Counted from the stretch's first letter, positions 1 to 13,966 are shown. The stretch is DNA of 64,000 nucleotides from Tethya wilhelma (GCA_964030475.1 CAXIPT010000009.1:2209542-2273541), one strand, 5' to 3'. The notes: generated by a model from the letters alone, not told the origin. Translations and numbers: made by a program.

Positions 1-69
<69 letters not shown>
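1..69. repeat. (AG)n microsatellite
   Basis: This is a nearly pure AG dinucleotide run at the left window edge, inside an intron of the LRRK gene. On the coding (minus) strand it reads as a CT tract. Confidence 0.95.
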
Positions 70-72
<3 letters not shown>

Positions 73-121
73 GTGATCCGTATTAAATGTGTTATATTCT
101 TCAAAAGTAAACATTGTCCAG

Positions 122-382
122 ACAGACCTCCTTTCCTTGATATTTGAGGATCTCGGGGGCCATGAATCCGGGGGTCCCAACCAGCCCCCTTGCACCCTGG
201 GTGGCCGCAAACTGACTGATTCCATAGTCTGATAATTTCACAGTCACATTCTCGGCTCCAAGGGAATAGGGAATGGAATCATGGGGATCCGGAAACTGCC
301 AAACGAGAATGTTATCACTCTTGAGGTCGCGATAGATGATATCACAAGAATGGAGATACTGGATAGCACTAGCCACCTGCAG

Positions 383-418
<36 letters not shown>

Positions 419-1270
419 AAAGATGAACGTTTTCTACAAAACTTTATTTATTTCCCCACAATACTTCCTTAAACACACACACACACACAAGCAGAGAAAG
501 AAAGGCTCCACACAAACTAAGACACACTCACTTGTGTGATGGTAGCTTGCAGCACACCAATACTCAGATGTCTCTGCTGCTCAGAGAAGCTGCTCAGAAT
601 TCCCTTCAAACTTCTCTTAGGAGCCAATTCCAGTACGAGCCCAAGTGGGCGGAGCAACACTCCGATCAGCTTGACGACATTAGGATGCCTAAGAGGAGAC
701 AAGATGGATAGTTCCTTCTTGAGGTTGTTGAACCCTTCCACAATGGAGTGCCTTGTTGGAGGCTTGGCCAGAAGGGAGCGGACATCAGGGTCGTTAGGAT
801 CGACAGGTTCCTCCGAGCGACCCTGCTGCGACCCGTGACCTTGGAGACGGTACTCCTTGGTGAGAGCTTTGAGAGCGACCTTCTGCTGAACTTCACACTG
901 TGTGTGTGTATGTAAAGAGAGAAGATGATAATAATGATATGCATATAGCTCAAAATTCTGTAAAATTCCATAGTTGATTTTGTATTGCTACAGTAAAACT
1001 TGTTTGCATGATAGTAATAATTATTTAGAAAGCCTGCTACAATTGTGAGTTTAATATCTAGAAATTGTGATTCACAAAATTACGAAGATTTTACTCAAAG
1101 ATATTTTCATTTAGAAACTGTATAATTATAATACTATGTATGTACCTCATCTTTTCTCCTCTTCAAGGTAGCCTCAAAGACAGTGGCAAACGCTCCTTTT
1201 CCGATGGCTCTACCAATGTGTACTTCATCAGGACCGATCAGAATATCCTTACCTTGAGTCAAAAACAGCT
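122..1270 (-). other. kinase-domain exons of the LRRK gene
   Basis: The glycine loop GKGAFATVF is at about 1200, the ATP-binding lysine in VALKAL at about 870, the catalytic YRDLKSDN at about 325, and the activation segment begins with DYG and ends GTPGFMAPE near 150. YRD and DYG replace the usual HRD and DFG. Both substitutions are also known in vertebrate LRRK2, which supports the LRRK assignment over other TKL kinases. The rest of the C-lobe is outside the window. Confidence 0.88.
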
Positions 1271-2841
1271 GGAGAGAAAGGAAGACCGACAGAAAGTGAA
1301 AGGTTAAATGGCAGTGCCTACTAAGACTAGGCAGCTGCTTCTCTTACTGTATCAGGAGCCATGTGTTGCAGTTCCACGTCACCATGGGCTTGGCAGAACA
1401 TGGAGTTGTCTGTTCTAGCTTTCACGACGCAGTCATTGTAACGAAAGGCATAGTAAAATGGTTCTTGTGATAGCACCGGCTGCAGAGAGAGAGAGAGAGA
1501 GAGAGTTAATGTGAGTGTGCATTTCCATAGCAACCAACCTTACCTGGTCCACTTGAGTAGCAACGCTATGACTACCTGACCTTTGACCCACGTGGTGATG
1601 TCGTCTACTCCCAAGGAGCGAGTTCAACCTGCTGGACGGGAGAGACGAGGCATCGATCCTACGTTCCCTCCTCTCTTTCTCCGTAAGAAGGTCAGGATTC
1701 ATACTAAACGACCTTCGAAGTTGGACGGGGGTATGAGGATGGTCGGCAGTGCAGTGGGGACAAGGGACAACCAGCGTACGAGGGCGTACCCCCGTGAACC
1801 AATCGTCAATGAGGAGCGAGATGTGGTCAATGACTTTAGAGAGGAGCCCCGCCCTCATGATGTCGTGTCTCGTTTCATCGATCACCGGGAGAGAGGGGGA
1901 GACGGAGGAGGTGGATTGAGAGATGGCAGTCATTAGCTCTGTGGGAAGCTGAGTGGGGACAGCTGGACTGGAGGCAGTGAGTCTAGAGGGAGGGAGATAA
2001 GGGAGGGACATAGCTGAATAACCCAGCTAGAAGAACATACCATATAGCACATGTACAAAATATTGTGGCTATTATTATTAGTTTGTAAGCTAAACTCTTT
2101 GAAGTCAGTGGTTAGCTAATAACCATTGTCTTTGTTAGAGAGTATTACTGCCAAGTTTGAAGGAGTACTATAATTCTATTCATCTAAAGATTTAAAATAA
2201 TAGCTACAGAGAATGAAATTGCATGTGAAATATACAGTAGCTTACCTTTCGGAGTTTTTGGCTCCGCGAATACTTCCGTGCTGAACCAAAGAGTTCTTCA
2301 CTTGGAGAGGCCTACCGCTGTCCACCGTGTCGTGATTGGAACTAGCAGCTGTAGGTGCCAATGTAGTACTGCTGTAAGCAGCAGCTGGTTGCAGTCTTTC
2401 AGATTCTCTCTTTTCAACGAGCTTTTCAAACTCGCTGTTTATATCCTCCAGGCCGACTGGTTGGTTCACGAAATTTGCACCTTGGCTCGGTTGTAAGTAT
2501 CCTTGATTAGTAGGGTCGGCCCCCGTTTCAGCAGTGGTTGTTGCTGTGGAAACATTGCTGTGAGTTGGACTGACTTTAACGTAGCGATGTTCAGGAAATT
2601 TCAGAATGGGGAATACGTCTGGGACATTGACACTGATGCCGAATATATTGGTGGTCTTGGAATGGAGTTTCCAGCGATCTTCTGAGAAGATCTTGATCCC
2701 CTGAAGGTTACTAGCGTCGGGGAACATTCCTCTGTTCAGTTCATCAATGATGAGGAGATTGAGGTTGCCGTACTGCAGGATGAGACCTGTGCGCCATTTT
2801 ACCCAACTCAGCTGGCCAGATTCTACACACATTTAGTGTTT

Positions 2842-2881
<40 letters not shown>

Positions 2882-3910
2882 AAGAGAGAGAGAGATGACA
2901 GACTTTATATCACATCCAACCTAGTAGTAGTATAATTTGACACGATTTCGGAAGTTCCTAAGCTACAAATCTCATGATCAACTAGCACGACTTTCAGGGG
3001 TAGAAATTGTTGCAAATAAGCTAAAATGTTTAACCCTACAAGCTACGTGCATGCAAGAAGTATGTCATGTGACCATTCTTACCTTCGTCGCTGATGGAGC
3101 AGCCATCTTTGGCCAGCTGTAAGAGGGTGGAGTCAGTGATGAGTCGGGACATGAGTCTCGGCCAGAACCCACTGGGGATGAAAGGTACGATGTAGATGTG
3201 GTGAAGAGGGGGTAGTGTTTTCTGAGAGGGGAGGGGAGGGGAGGGACAATGATGTCATAGTACTTTTTTTCAAACTTAAAGGTGTGGCTAGTAAGAGGAG
3301 TTTTTAGCTGTTCTTTGTTTTTTTTCTTGTTTTTTGTTGTTTTTTTTCTGGTGAAAAATTCTGGCAGCTGTTTGGATTAGAACCACCACTATCAACAGGA
3401 CCAGATGGTTATAAGCCAAGTACATACCACAATCACTAGGCTACAAGTACACCTAGGTACACTACGAGTAGTACATACTACAGTTGTACCTATATATCTA
3501 CACACAACTACCACACATGTACACACACACACTTGTATACAATGCTATATTATATCACTTATCCACATCAATAGTAGCTATACATTTGATATTCCCAGTA
3601 CTAAACATCGCCAAAAATAAAAGCGCAAGTGTAACTAGAAGTAAGGCCTTGTGACCAGTCCATGCAACTAGTAGTTAGTGAGTAAAACATCGCAAACTAG
3701 TTTCAAAGACCTTACCAGTTCATCAGGGAACATGCACTGAGGTAGGTTGGGTCTCTCTGGGGGGAGGGTGGAAGGGATGAGGAGCTCCTCCGTCCCCAGC
3801 TCTACAGCAACCTCAAAGGTTGTGAGGAGACGGATGTACTCTTTCTGCCAACGAATGGGAAAGTCTTGGTCTTTGAAGACAAGTCGAAAGTCAGCGATGC
3901 GCATAATACC

Positions 3911-3958
<48 letters not shown>

Positions 3959-5497
3959 CTTCTACTGCTAGTAAATTAATCTATAGTGTCCTAGTACATC
4001 AAACTTTAATACATAAGTAAGTTAAAAGTAAATTTTTCATTTCCTTCCTACCACACACACCTACCTTCCCTAACGAAAGGGTTTATCTCACGGACAGTCA
4101 CGATGTGTGCCAACATGTCACACAGCCACTGGGGGTCAACGAAGTAGAGGTCACTCAGCAGGGGGTCATCGTAGTGCAACATCGTGCCGTTATCGTGGAG
4201 AAATCTGACAGCTTGCTCCAACTCCCTGTCCACCGTGTTACGACTGATGAGTGTACGAGGATCGGCAAAGACGGCCTCTCTGTGAGTGAGTGAGTGAGTG
4301 AGAATACATACGTACGTGTGTACATTGAGAATCAGAACTCTATAAGATTTACTGCTCTTTTGGTGAGAGCTAAAGTCCATCTGGTTTGAGAATGCCGGTA
4401 GAAAAACTTGAATAACTTTCTAAATATCCCACCGATTTCAAAATTTCAAGCATCATTGGAAAGCGCTCGATCTTCCCGTTCTTTTGGTTGCTTTTTCAGC
4501 TTCCTACGCCTTACCAATCAAAAGTTAGCTATTTTGTCCCATAAAAAAAGTATGGTTATGAATCTCATTAATTCACTTCCGGCAGTATTCTCAAACCAGA
4601 TCGACTTTAATAAGGAGTTTACGTATGAGCTCAGAGAGAGACAACATTTAAAGGGAAAAATGATAGTTTGTTACACCAGTCCAAACAACTTGTTAAGAAA
4701 AGATTTTCAATGTTTTGTACAAGTTACAACACAGTCAATACAATTGTTAATGCTCTTTCACATAATAATATTATATTAAGTGTATGACTTTCAGGTTACA
4801 AAATTAATGTTATGAAGAGTATTTTATTATACTATTTTCTGCTCCAATGCCTGTGGGTTCTAGTAGCTCAGTGGTAAGAGCATTTGACTAGAATTTGAAA
4901 GACTTGGGTTCGAATCCCAACTAGATCTTAAGATTTTTTTCCCCGATTATTTTTCAAGTGATTATCATGTGATTGTCATGTGACCCACCTCAGCTCCATG
5001 TAGGAGAGCACTGGAGGCCGTCCTGCTAGTCTCATGTTCAGTGCTATGTTCCGTACCGTGTCCTCCAGTTGGAGGTACGAGGCAGGCACCAGCTGGTCCA
5101 TGAGGAGACGATACTCTGGGATACGACCACACCCTATCCCACGGCCGGATACTGTGTGTGGGTGTGTGTGAGGGTGTGTGAGTGTGAGGGTATGAGTGTG
5201 TGAGGGTATCAGTGTGTGAGTGTGTGAGTGTGTGAGTGTGTGAGTGTGTGAGTGTGTGAGTGTGTGAGGATGTGAGGGTGTATGTACCTGTGCTCTCTTT
5301 CACCTGACTGGCCACGTCGAAGATGATGTCTCGTAGTGAGCCAATTCCACTACCACTCTTGCAACTCACACACTTACTGCACATTATCTATAATCACAAT
5401 GATGTAATAATGACATCATATGGGTGAGCATCAGATTGGGGGAAAATGACAATTTTAAGAAATACACACACAGACACACACACACACACACACACAN

Positions 5498-5548
<51 letters not shown>

Positions 5549-8500
5549 ACCTGTGGGTATCCTTCCTTCCTGATTCTCTCTGTGCCATAGCAACTGTCGA
5601 TGAAGCTCCGACACTGCTGCAGCTCCTGTTTCTGAGCTCGGGAGCTTATCTTGTCCATGTGAGTGCCGACTATGATCACCGGAGAGTGGGGGGCACGAGC
5701 CTGAGATGACATAATCATTACATCATAGTATCAAAGATCATACTATATTAATATGTCTAAGGAATTTTCACTGCTAGCAAAAGTTTATGCACATATTCCA
5801 TAATTCAACGGTAAGAACAAACTATTAAGTGCAAAAAATTTTCCTACGATGCAAGTTAAAGTTCACACACACACACACATCATTTGTTGCTCGCATATAC
5901 CTGTATGTTTAGTAACCATGGTTTCAGTTCCTCCGCCCCCCTCATTCCATGGGTCACGTTCCACACCACGAGGTAGAGGGACCGCCGAGAGAGGAAGCAC
6001 TGGTGTGTGGCATAGTACTCCTCCTGTCCCCCGAAATCCCACGTCATGAAGGTGATGCTCTTGAGGGCCGTCTGGCTCTCCTTGACCTTCTTGTAGTAGG
6101 TCCAGTCACTGACTACGATCCCCACGGTGGAGAGGGTGTAGGCCTTCCTCATCTGCTCGTTCATCCTGTGCGATAGTAGAGGGGTATACTGAGAGTTTAC
6201 TGAGAAATATACTGAGAGTTTACTGAGAGTTTACTGAGAAATATACTGAGAGTTTACAATGAAATATACTGAGAGATTGCTGAGAAATATACTGAGAGTT
6301 TACTGAGAAATATACTGAGAGTTTACTGAGAAATATACTGAGAGTTTACAATGGAATATACCAAGAGATTACTGAGAAATATACTGAGAGTTTACTGAGA
6401 AATATACTGAGAGTTTACAATGGAATATACCGAGAGATTGCTGAGAAATATACTGAGAGTTAATAACGAAGTGACCAATCGGTTATACAGAAATTACTAA
6501 AAAAAAGCATCCTGAAATACTCTAGATTACTGGAGTATACTGACCTTGCGATGGCCCAGTTTTCTTGTATACCCCGCTGCCCTCTCTCTGATATCCTCTC
6601 CAGTAAAGTGGTCTTCCCTCGGCACGCCTTCCCGACCAACATCAGCTTCATTCGATGATAGGGACGGGCTCTGTGGGTGTGGTCAATAATTAAACATGAT
6701 GTAATGATTACCTCATTGTTAATTAATAGGATTGTGTACAGAAAGTGTGGATATAGCCAAACAAAAATACAAGATATATAAGTATCTTTCAAAAGTTATA
6801 AATATATTTATCTCACATACATATCCTTCATACATAACTTTCGTTTGAACATATCTTTCAAACATATCCTTTGAACATACATATCTTTCAAACATACAAT
6901 CTTTCGAACATATCTTTTGAAATACAGATACCTTTCGAACATATCTTTCAAATATACACATCCTTCCAACATATATTTTGAACAAACATATCTTTCAAAC
7001 ATATCTTACATACATATCCTTCATACATAACTTTCCAACATATCTTTCCAACATAATATTATATGTATGTTCAAAAGAAAATGAAAATGAAGTACTGTAG
7101 TCATGTGCCGAAATTGCGACATGCCTTGTACACTGCTAATTTTTATGAAATTTTACTATTATTATTATATATTTAATATATTACCGTATAGCGGGAAATT
7201 TTTGTGGGGGAAAATTTTTGCGAATTTCACGGTTTGGCAGCTTTCCGCGAAAATTTTCCCCCACGAAATTTGTAAGGTACGAGGTCATCACGTAATGTCG
7301 AGACGCAATCCACGAAAATTTTCCCCGCGAATTTTTGTTCAAGGCGAAATAGCAAAAATTTCCCCCCGCGAAAAATCCCCGCTATACGGTATTATCCTAG
7401 TAATTAATGACTAGCTTAGCTGACACCACCACCTAAAGATGAACACTATATACACCAAGTATTGCATATTCCTAGTATGTGCTAATCTGGCTGGCCAGAC
7501 TCTTCGCACGTGCGTGCTTGTAAGAGTCTGGTACATATCCTACCCTTGAGCTGTTCCAGATTACCAGAATCTGGTAATTGTAGATTTGATTAGTGATAAT
7601 GTAGAATGAAATAATGTAACTAACTTTTCCAGGAGGTTATCGCTACATCAAATCTACATTACCAGATTTTGACAAGTGGAACAACTCTTGGGTGGGATCT
7701 GTACCAGACTCTTCCATTCATTGTGAAGAGTCTGGCAAGCCAGACTAAGTGTGTGCATGGATAGGAGATTGAATCAATGAATGATTTTAAGTAATCATAG
7801 TTACTGTAATTAATTTTGCCAGAAAAATAAACAAAAAAATAATGATTCCTATTAAGAAATTCAATGCCAGTAGTTCTAAGAACACTTGCGCGAAAAATAT
7901 ATCTTCTTAGTAAAATAATTAAGAGATTCTGGGAAATCTGTCTGCGCATGACATGAGCGCATGCAGGTATGAGTCAGACGTGACAAACTTTACAACCATA
8001 TATGCATGCATGGTTGGAGTACAAATGCCATATTTGTATTGCGCTAATGGGCCATCCGTGCCATTCCTATGTACCCAGTACTACCGTACTGGGAATGACA
8101 TATTCATGGGCACAAGGCATACCATATATAAGTAAGCCTTGGCATACTATAGGCATTGCCAAGTGGTTACTTTCATGTAGAATTCTAAATTTAAACCATG
8201 GATAATCCACAGGCAGCTAGCCAAAGTAGGCGACTTTTTGAGCCGGCTGGAGGTGCTCTTGTTGGAATTGACATTAAAAAATGCTTCAAAGATGCATTTT
8301 GCCTAAACATTCTTGTAAATGGAAAGACTGGAGTTGGAAAGTCAGCACTCATCAACAGCTTGGTAGGTAGTGAAATATGCAAGGAAAATGATCCTGGAAT
8401 GGATGGAGGGCACTTTCAAGCTGGAACCCTTGTAGTTAGTGAAACTAAAGTGAACATTGACAATGTTCTAGTGACTGTCTATGATTCTCCTGGGCTGCAA

Positions 8501-11500
8501 GATGGAACACAAAATGATGAAGCTTACCTTCAAGACATGTATGAAAAGTGCAAGGATGTAAATCTCTTCATTTATTGCATGGAAATGACTGCATCTCGGT
8601 TTACAGAATCAGATGAGAAAGCTATTAAGCTCATCACAAGCAAGTTTGAACATGGTTTTTGGAAAAAATGTGTTCTTGTGTTGACCAAAGCTAACATGGT
8701 TCGAATCCCTCCGAAGGAGAAGGGGAAAGAAAGAGAATACCACAAACGATTATACACAAAATTTATGTCAACATTGCATGAGCGGCTAATTGCCCAAGGT
8801 GTTCCTAAAGAAATCGCACGCTCTGTTCCTTGTGTGTCAGCAGGCTATTACAGCCCAAATTATGAAGATGAACGTTATGTCTGGTATGTGTCCAACAAAG
8901 CTGAGGAAGCTGACAGGTGTGTCGACTTTTTAGCAGAATTCTGGATGACATGCTTTGATAGGACGGCTGAGTCAAATAGTCAAATTAAATTCATTCGAGC
9001 AACTACACGCCAGCGTATCAAGCAATTATCTGAAGCTTCTAAGGTAGAAACACTGACACAAACTGAAGGTTTAGAAAGGCTTCAAACTGAGCTTCACAAG
9101 CAAATTGTATCTGACGAAGAATTTATTAAAGAGCTAAAGGAAAGTAATGCGAAGGAAATTGAAGAAATCAAAGAGCACTATTCTAACTTCCCAGTTCGAC
9201 AAGCCTATGGTGGTGAAATAGTTCTAACAGGTGATCAGTTTGACAGAATGACACAATCATCAGCGACAATGCCACCTAAGTCTAAGAAGAAGAACTGTGA
9301 GCTATGCTTGCGAGAAATAAAGACAAGAGAGGACAGCTTGAAGTGCTCTGGACCATGTGGAGCCAGTGTTCACCGCTACTGTGCTGCCGTTACCACTAAC
9401 CACTACAAAGAGATAGTCAAGTCGGGTCAACCATTTTCATGTCTCTTCTGCACACAGAAGAAACATCAAGATGAACTGACAACTCTTCATAACGAAGTAG
9501 CTACGTTGAAACAAACACTCCAAGCTCAAGTCCAATCTTTGACCGAACTCAACTCCACTCAAAAGGGTGCTACTTACTTGACACCCTCCCTCCCTTCAAA
9601 CAGTAAGCCTAGTGATGCTAATGCTCTCAAGATAAATACAAATGTTGTTCACAAAAGTTCACCTAATCCTATTCAAGCAGCCTCAGAACGAAAGTTTAAT
9701 GTTGTCATTTTTGGCCTAAAAGAGAGCCCAAAAGGTTCTCCTCGAAATGTTCGTATCTTGAAAGACATGGAATCTGCATGTGAAATTATTAAATCAGTAT
9801 GTCCTAAATTGTCTGAGCAATCTATTTGTGATTGCTCCAGACTTGGCAAATACTCTGATACTTGTTCCAGGCCTCTTCAAGTCAAACTTGCCCGTTCATG
9901 TGATGTCAGCTTGATTCTCTCAAGCCGGCACAAACTATCTAGCCTCCCTGAGCAATCTCACAGAAGGATTTACATCAAGCCTTACATGAACACAGCAGAA
10001 AAACAAACTGAGTCAACTTTGCTCAAAGAGAGAAGATCTCTTATCAAGTCGGGTGTAAGTAGGCAAGCAATCAAAATTCGAGGAAATACCCTCCTTGTTA
10101 ACAACGAAAATCATGGTACTGCTGATGGATCAATTTTCGAAACCTCCAGCCCCCTAAGTCAGTCCATGGCTACTGACCTAGCCTCTAGAAATGAGCTACC
10201 TCATGAAGTATCGACCGAATTGCACAAATTGTCTGAGCCACTAGATTCGACCTCTCTCTCAAGCCATTCTACCTTTACTCCTAACAATACTTCCAACTTA
10301 TCCCCTCCTCCTAATACTGAACAATTGTCATGACTAATTAACCCAAAATCAATCAATTAACTCACGATTATTATCTCAAATTGTGTTATTTTTAAAGTCT
10401 TGTTAACAAGTTGTCCAATTTTCAAACCTTAGTTTATTAAATTTGATAATATTCTTGTAACTGAAACCTGGTTAACATGCAAGCTACATATTATACAAGT
10501 AGTAAAAAATTTTTAAAAAATAAGCAGTGTAGGAATGGGAAGTGTGGTGAAAGTATTGGAACAAGGCATGCCTCAATTTCAGTACATGACTACTTCATTT
10601 TGATTTTTGAGCCCTCATATGGATCCTCAGAGTTGTAAATTCAATGATCTATACAATAGTATTGTAGCTTATTATTCACTGATCAGTTGGCTAAGCAGTG
10701 GAGTAAACTATAACAGACAGATAACTTAAACTGGACTGCCGGCCAAGAGTTGGGCGTAAAAAATGATGTAATCATGTGCCGAAATCAAGACATGCATTAT
10801 TCCAGTACTTTTTACCACACTGAGGCCCATTCGTAAACTACTTATTTTTTACTACTTGCATAGTATATGGGATTGATGAAAACTTACTTTTGCAGTAGAG
10901 ACCAAAGGAACCCGATGATGTCTTTTGTCTTTCCTCTCTCTATGATGTTGTGAGGGGGAGAGATGAGCTTGAGTCCGGCCAGAGGGAACTCCCAGAGGTT
11001 CGACAGCCGTCCCATCTCCGCCGGCAAACTGATGATGTCGTTGTGAGACAAATCGAGAGAATTGAGAGCCGTCATTTCGCAAACACTCGGCGGGACCTTG
11101 TCTAGCTGGTTATGAGAGAGTACGAGCCGCGTCACCAACGGACAGACCAATCGATGAATTCCTTGCTGCGTCTGTTTAGCTGCCGGAGCGCTGCCCGGTG
11201 CACCAGACTGCATGGACTGTGACCCTTCCTTCATAGGCCGGGCACCGTTGCCACGAGAACGACCCATGCGTGGGCTGTAAAAACTGACGTACTTGAGTTG
11301 GCAGTCAGTCATCTCTAGAACGCTCAAACTGAGAAGGTTCCTATGGCAACGGTGGGCACAAAATGACGTCTCGTCGCAGACAATGGTGTTGTTTGATTCT
11401 TGAAGGACTTGATAGTTGGTGCAAGGAAGGGCCTTGGAGAGGGTGTTCTGGCAGTCCAAGGTCATGAGGGGATTCTGGGAGACGTTGAGATACTTTAGAG

Positions 11501-11924
11501 AGGGAGGGAATGACGTGGGGAGGACGATCGAGGTGACCTGGTTGTGCGAGAGATCGAGGCGCACCAAGTTGGGACAGAGGCAGGGGAAATTCTCGGGAAT
11601 GGACGAGATCCGATTGTTGGAGAGGTTGAGGAACGTGAGGCCATCGTATTCCTCTTCGTTGGCATCCCCTGATTCCCATTCTATCGGCAGGTTCCCGTTG
11701 CTGATGTTGAGGCAGTCTTGAAGCTTTGAGATGGGCGTGGTTTCTTTCTCTTCCTCATCCGAGTGGTCCTCTTCTGATTGGTCGATTCCCACGGCAATGG
11801 CGGGTAAGTGGCGGGAAGATTTATTACTTTTGGTAACCAACGCTCCTGTTTTATTGGTACGTTTGGGTTTGTGGTTGATGGTAGATGCCTGCATACAAGT
11901 GAGAGGAAGGAGTAAAAAATCTGA

Positions 11925-12011
<87 letters not shown>

Positions 12012-13887
12012 ACCTCAACCATTGACTTTGGTGAGGGAGAATTGTCAATGACGTTACAAGTACTCAACACATGAGGCCAATTGGTAGGGATATATTCAAT
12101 CTCGTTGTAGGAACAATTGAACTGGTGAAGTTTGGGCGCCTTCCACAAGTCAAACGGAAGCTTCTTCAGCTGATTATAAGAGAGGTCAAGGTTTGTAAGA
12201 CCAGGAATGGAAAAGAGAAACTCTGGTAGCTGTTCAAGGCAGTTTTTGCTGAGATTGATTTTACTCAGAGCCGGACACGGCCATATGTAGTCATTCTCTG
12301 TTTGGCTGTAACACCTTTCCAGCTCTGGGAGCACCTCGAGTCGGTTGTTTGAAGCATTGAGTAGGGAAAGCTTGGGCATCATGAACACCTCTTGAGGGAG
12401 TGTGGTAAGCTTGTTGTTTTGAATGTTGAGAGTCGTTACATACTCAAACACTCGACTGTGATCAAAATTGGACTGAGCTCGAAGAAAAGCAGCTTTGGTT
12501 AACGCCCCTTTGATCCAATACGGCATCAATTCAACGAGATTGAGATTCGACCAATCCACGGTCGACATCTTCATCCTTCTTTCCTTCTTTCCAGGAAGCT
12601 TCTGTCGTTCATCTTGCTTCACCAAACTTCCAAGAAGAGGCACCACAAACTCGTGCTGTTGTCTCGAAGGAACGCAGATGTTTAAAGCATCGTGCTGTCT
12701 GTCGTCAGCATTGTGCTCGAGAAGGATATTCAAAATGGGCATATTCTTGTTGATGACTGCTTCAGTGAGCGGAGATCGGCTAACAGAAACTCGATCAAGC
12801 GTAGAAGAATCGACACGGACGTTCGGATTGGCGTCTTTTCGAAGAAGAAGCTCAACAGCTTCTTTACGGTTGAGATAGACCGCAAGATGGAGAGGAGTGT
12901 AACCACACTCCTTGGCGTCAATGATGAGCTGCAACTCTCGATGGTGCTTCAGAAGACAGACCAAGATTTCGAGGTTGTTGACTGCGACGGCAAAATGGAG
13001 GACCGTGTGTCCAGACATTGTAGCTGTGCCGAATTTGGCAACACCGTGAGAAGGATCGCTGTGTAAATTGCTCTCCGTCATTTGGGCACGAGAGCGTTGT
13101 AGCCAATTGATCTGCTTCTGGGTGAGAAGTTTGACCACATCGAGGCGATCATGGGCCACTGCTATATGGAGAGCATTGTACCCCTCACTGGTCACACTGA
13201 GGGCTATTTGAGGCACTTTGTCTGTGAGCACCTTAGCAAGGCTGACTCGACCATACCTGAGTGGAAATTAATGTTTAGATGATGTAATCAGTTATTTTGA
13301 AAAGGGGGAATTCCCAATATTGAATGATGTCATTATGAGCTCATATATATACCTGCAGGCAGCATGGAGTAAGCTAGCATCGTGGAGTGTGTGAGGAATG
13401 TCCTTAGCAAGGCGACTTAGAGTGCGAACCAGGGAGCGATTATTGACCAGGACACATTGGCTGAGGGGAAAAGGGATTATAATTACATCATTGTATAAAT
13501 TTATAATTGTAATTGTGTGAACTAATTACCATTCTCTGTTTCACTACCCAATGAGTTCAAAGTACAAAAAGTAGGGATAAAATTTGTAGAAAGGAATAAA
13601 TCTGAGGTCTTGCTACTTATCACAATTTCCCCCTCTACTCCTCTGTACAGCTTCACCTGCTGCCATTGGCTACCACATTACATGGTATGGTGTTTCAATG
13701 GGGTCAAGTCGTTGCTAAGCAACTGCTCTTTGCTATCCTATTATGAGTAATGCTTACTCTCAAATGTCACTGGACCTTGGAGGAAAGTTTCCCCCAATAA
13801 TTGATAATAATTTTATTTCAAACTTAAAAGGATTTCTTTACTATAAATGCTAATGCTAATGAAGTCTAGTAGCTAACAGTTGTTGCT

Positions 13888-13928
<41 letters not shown>

Positions 13929-13929
13929 N

Positions 13930-13966
<37 letters not shown>

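Larger units (their letters stand above)
2242..6672 (-). other. ROC GTPase and COR domain exons of the LRRK gene
   Basis: The exon at 6543-6672 carries a P-loop of the form GKACRGKTTLL. The exon at 5900-6165 carries the switch motif DFGGQEEYY, and the exon at 5550-5702 carries the base-recognition motif GTHMDK. Together these give a complete Ras-of-complex GTPase. COR follows in exons at 4988-5152, 4063-4276, 3712-3911, 3080-3223 and 2242-2830; recognisable stretches include LYFVDPQWLCDMLA and PFIPSGFWPRLMSRL. Nothing suggests loss of nucleotide-binding residues. Confidence 0.88.

Noticed and set aside
5446..5709. Open frames made of THTHTH or CVCVCV
   Set aside because: They are translations of (AC)n/(GT)n microsatellites; the real coding in 5550-5702 is the LRRK ROC exon on the minus strand. 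The same applies to similar frames near 13900, 28100, 34900, 38475, 39704, 40400, 42600 and 49900.
6180..6465. CRISPR-like array
   Set aside because: The repeats are contiguous and lack spacers; this is a minisatellite in an animal intron.
6719..7002. FERYVCSKDMFERYV repeat protein
   Set aside because: The frame follows a degenerate AT-rich minisatellite; several frames are open at once and there is no splice or start context.
11416..13066. Plus-strand frames opposite the LRR and ankyrin exons
   Set aside because: They mirror strongly coding minus-strand exons and show no domains of their own.
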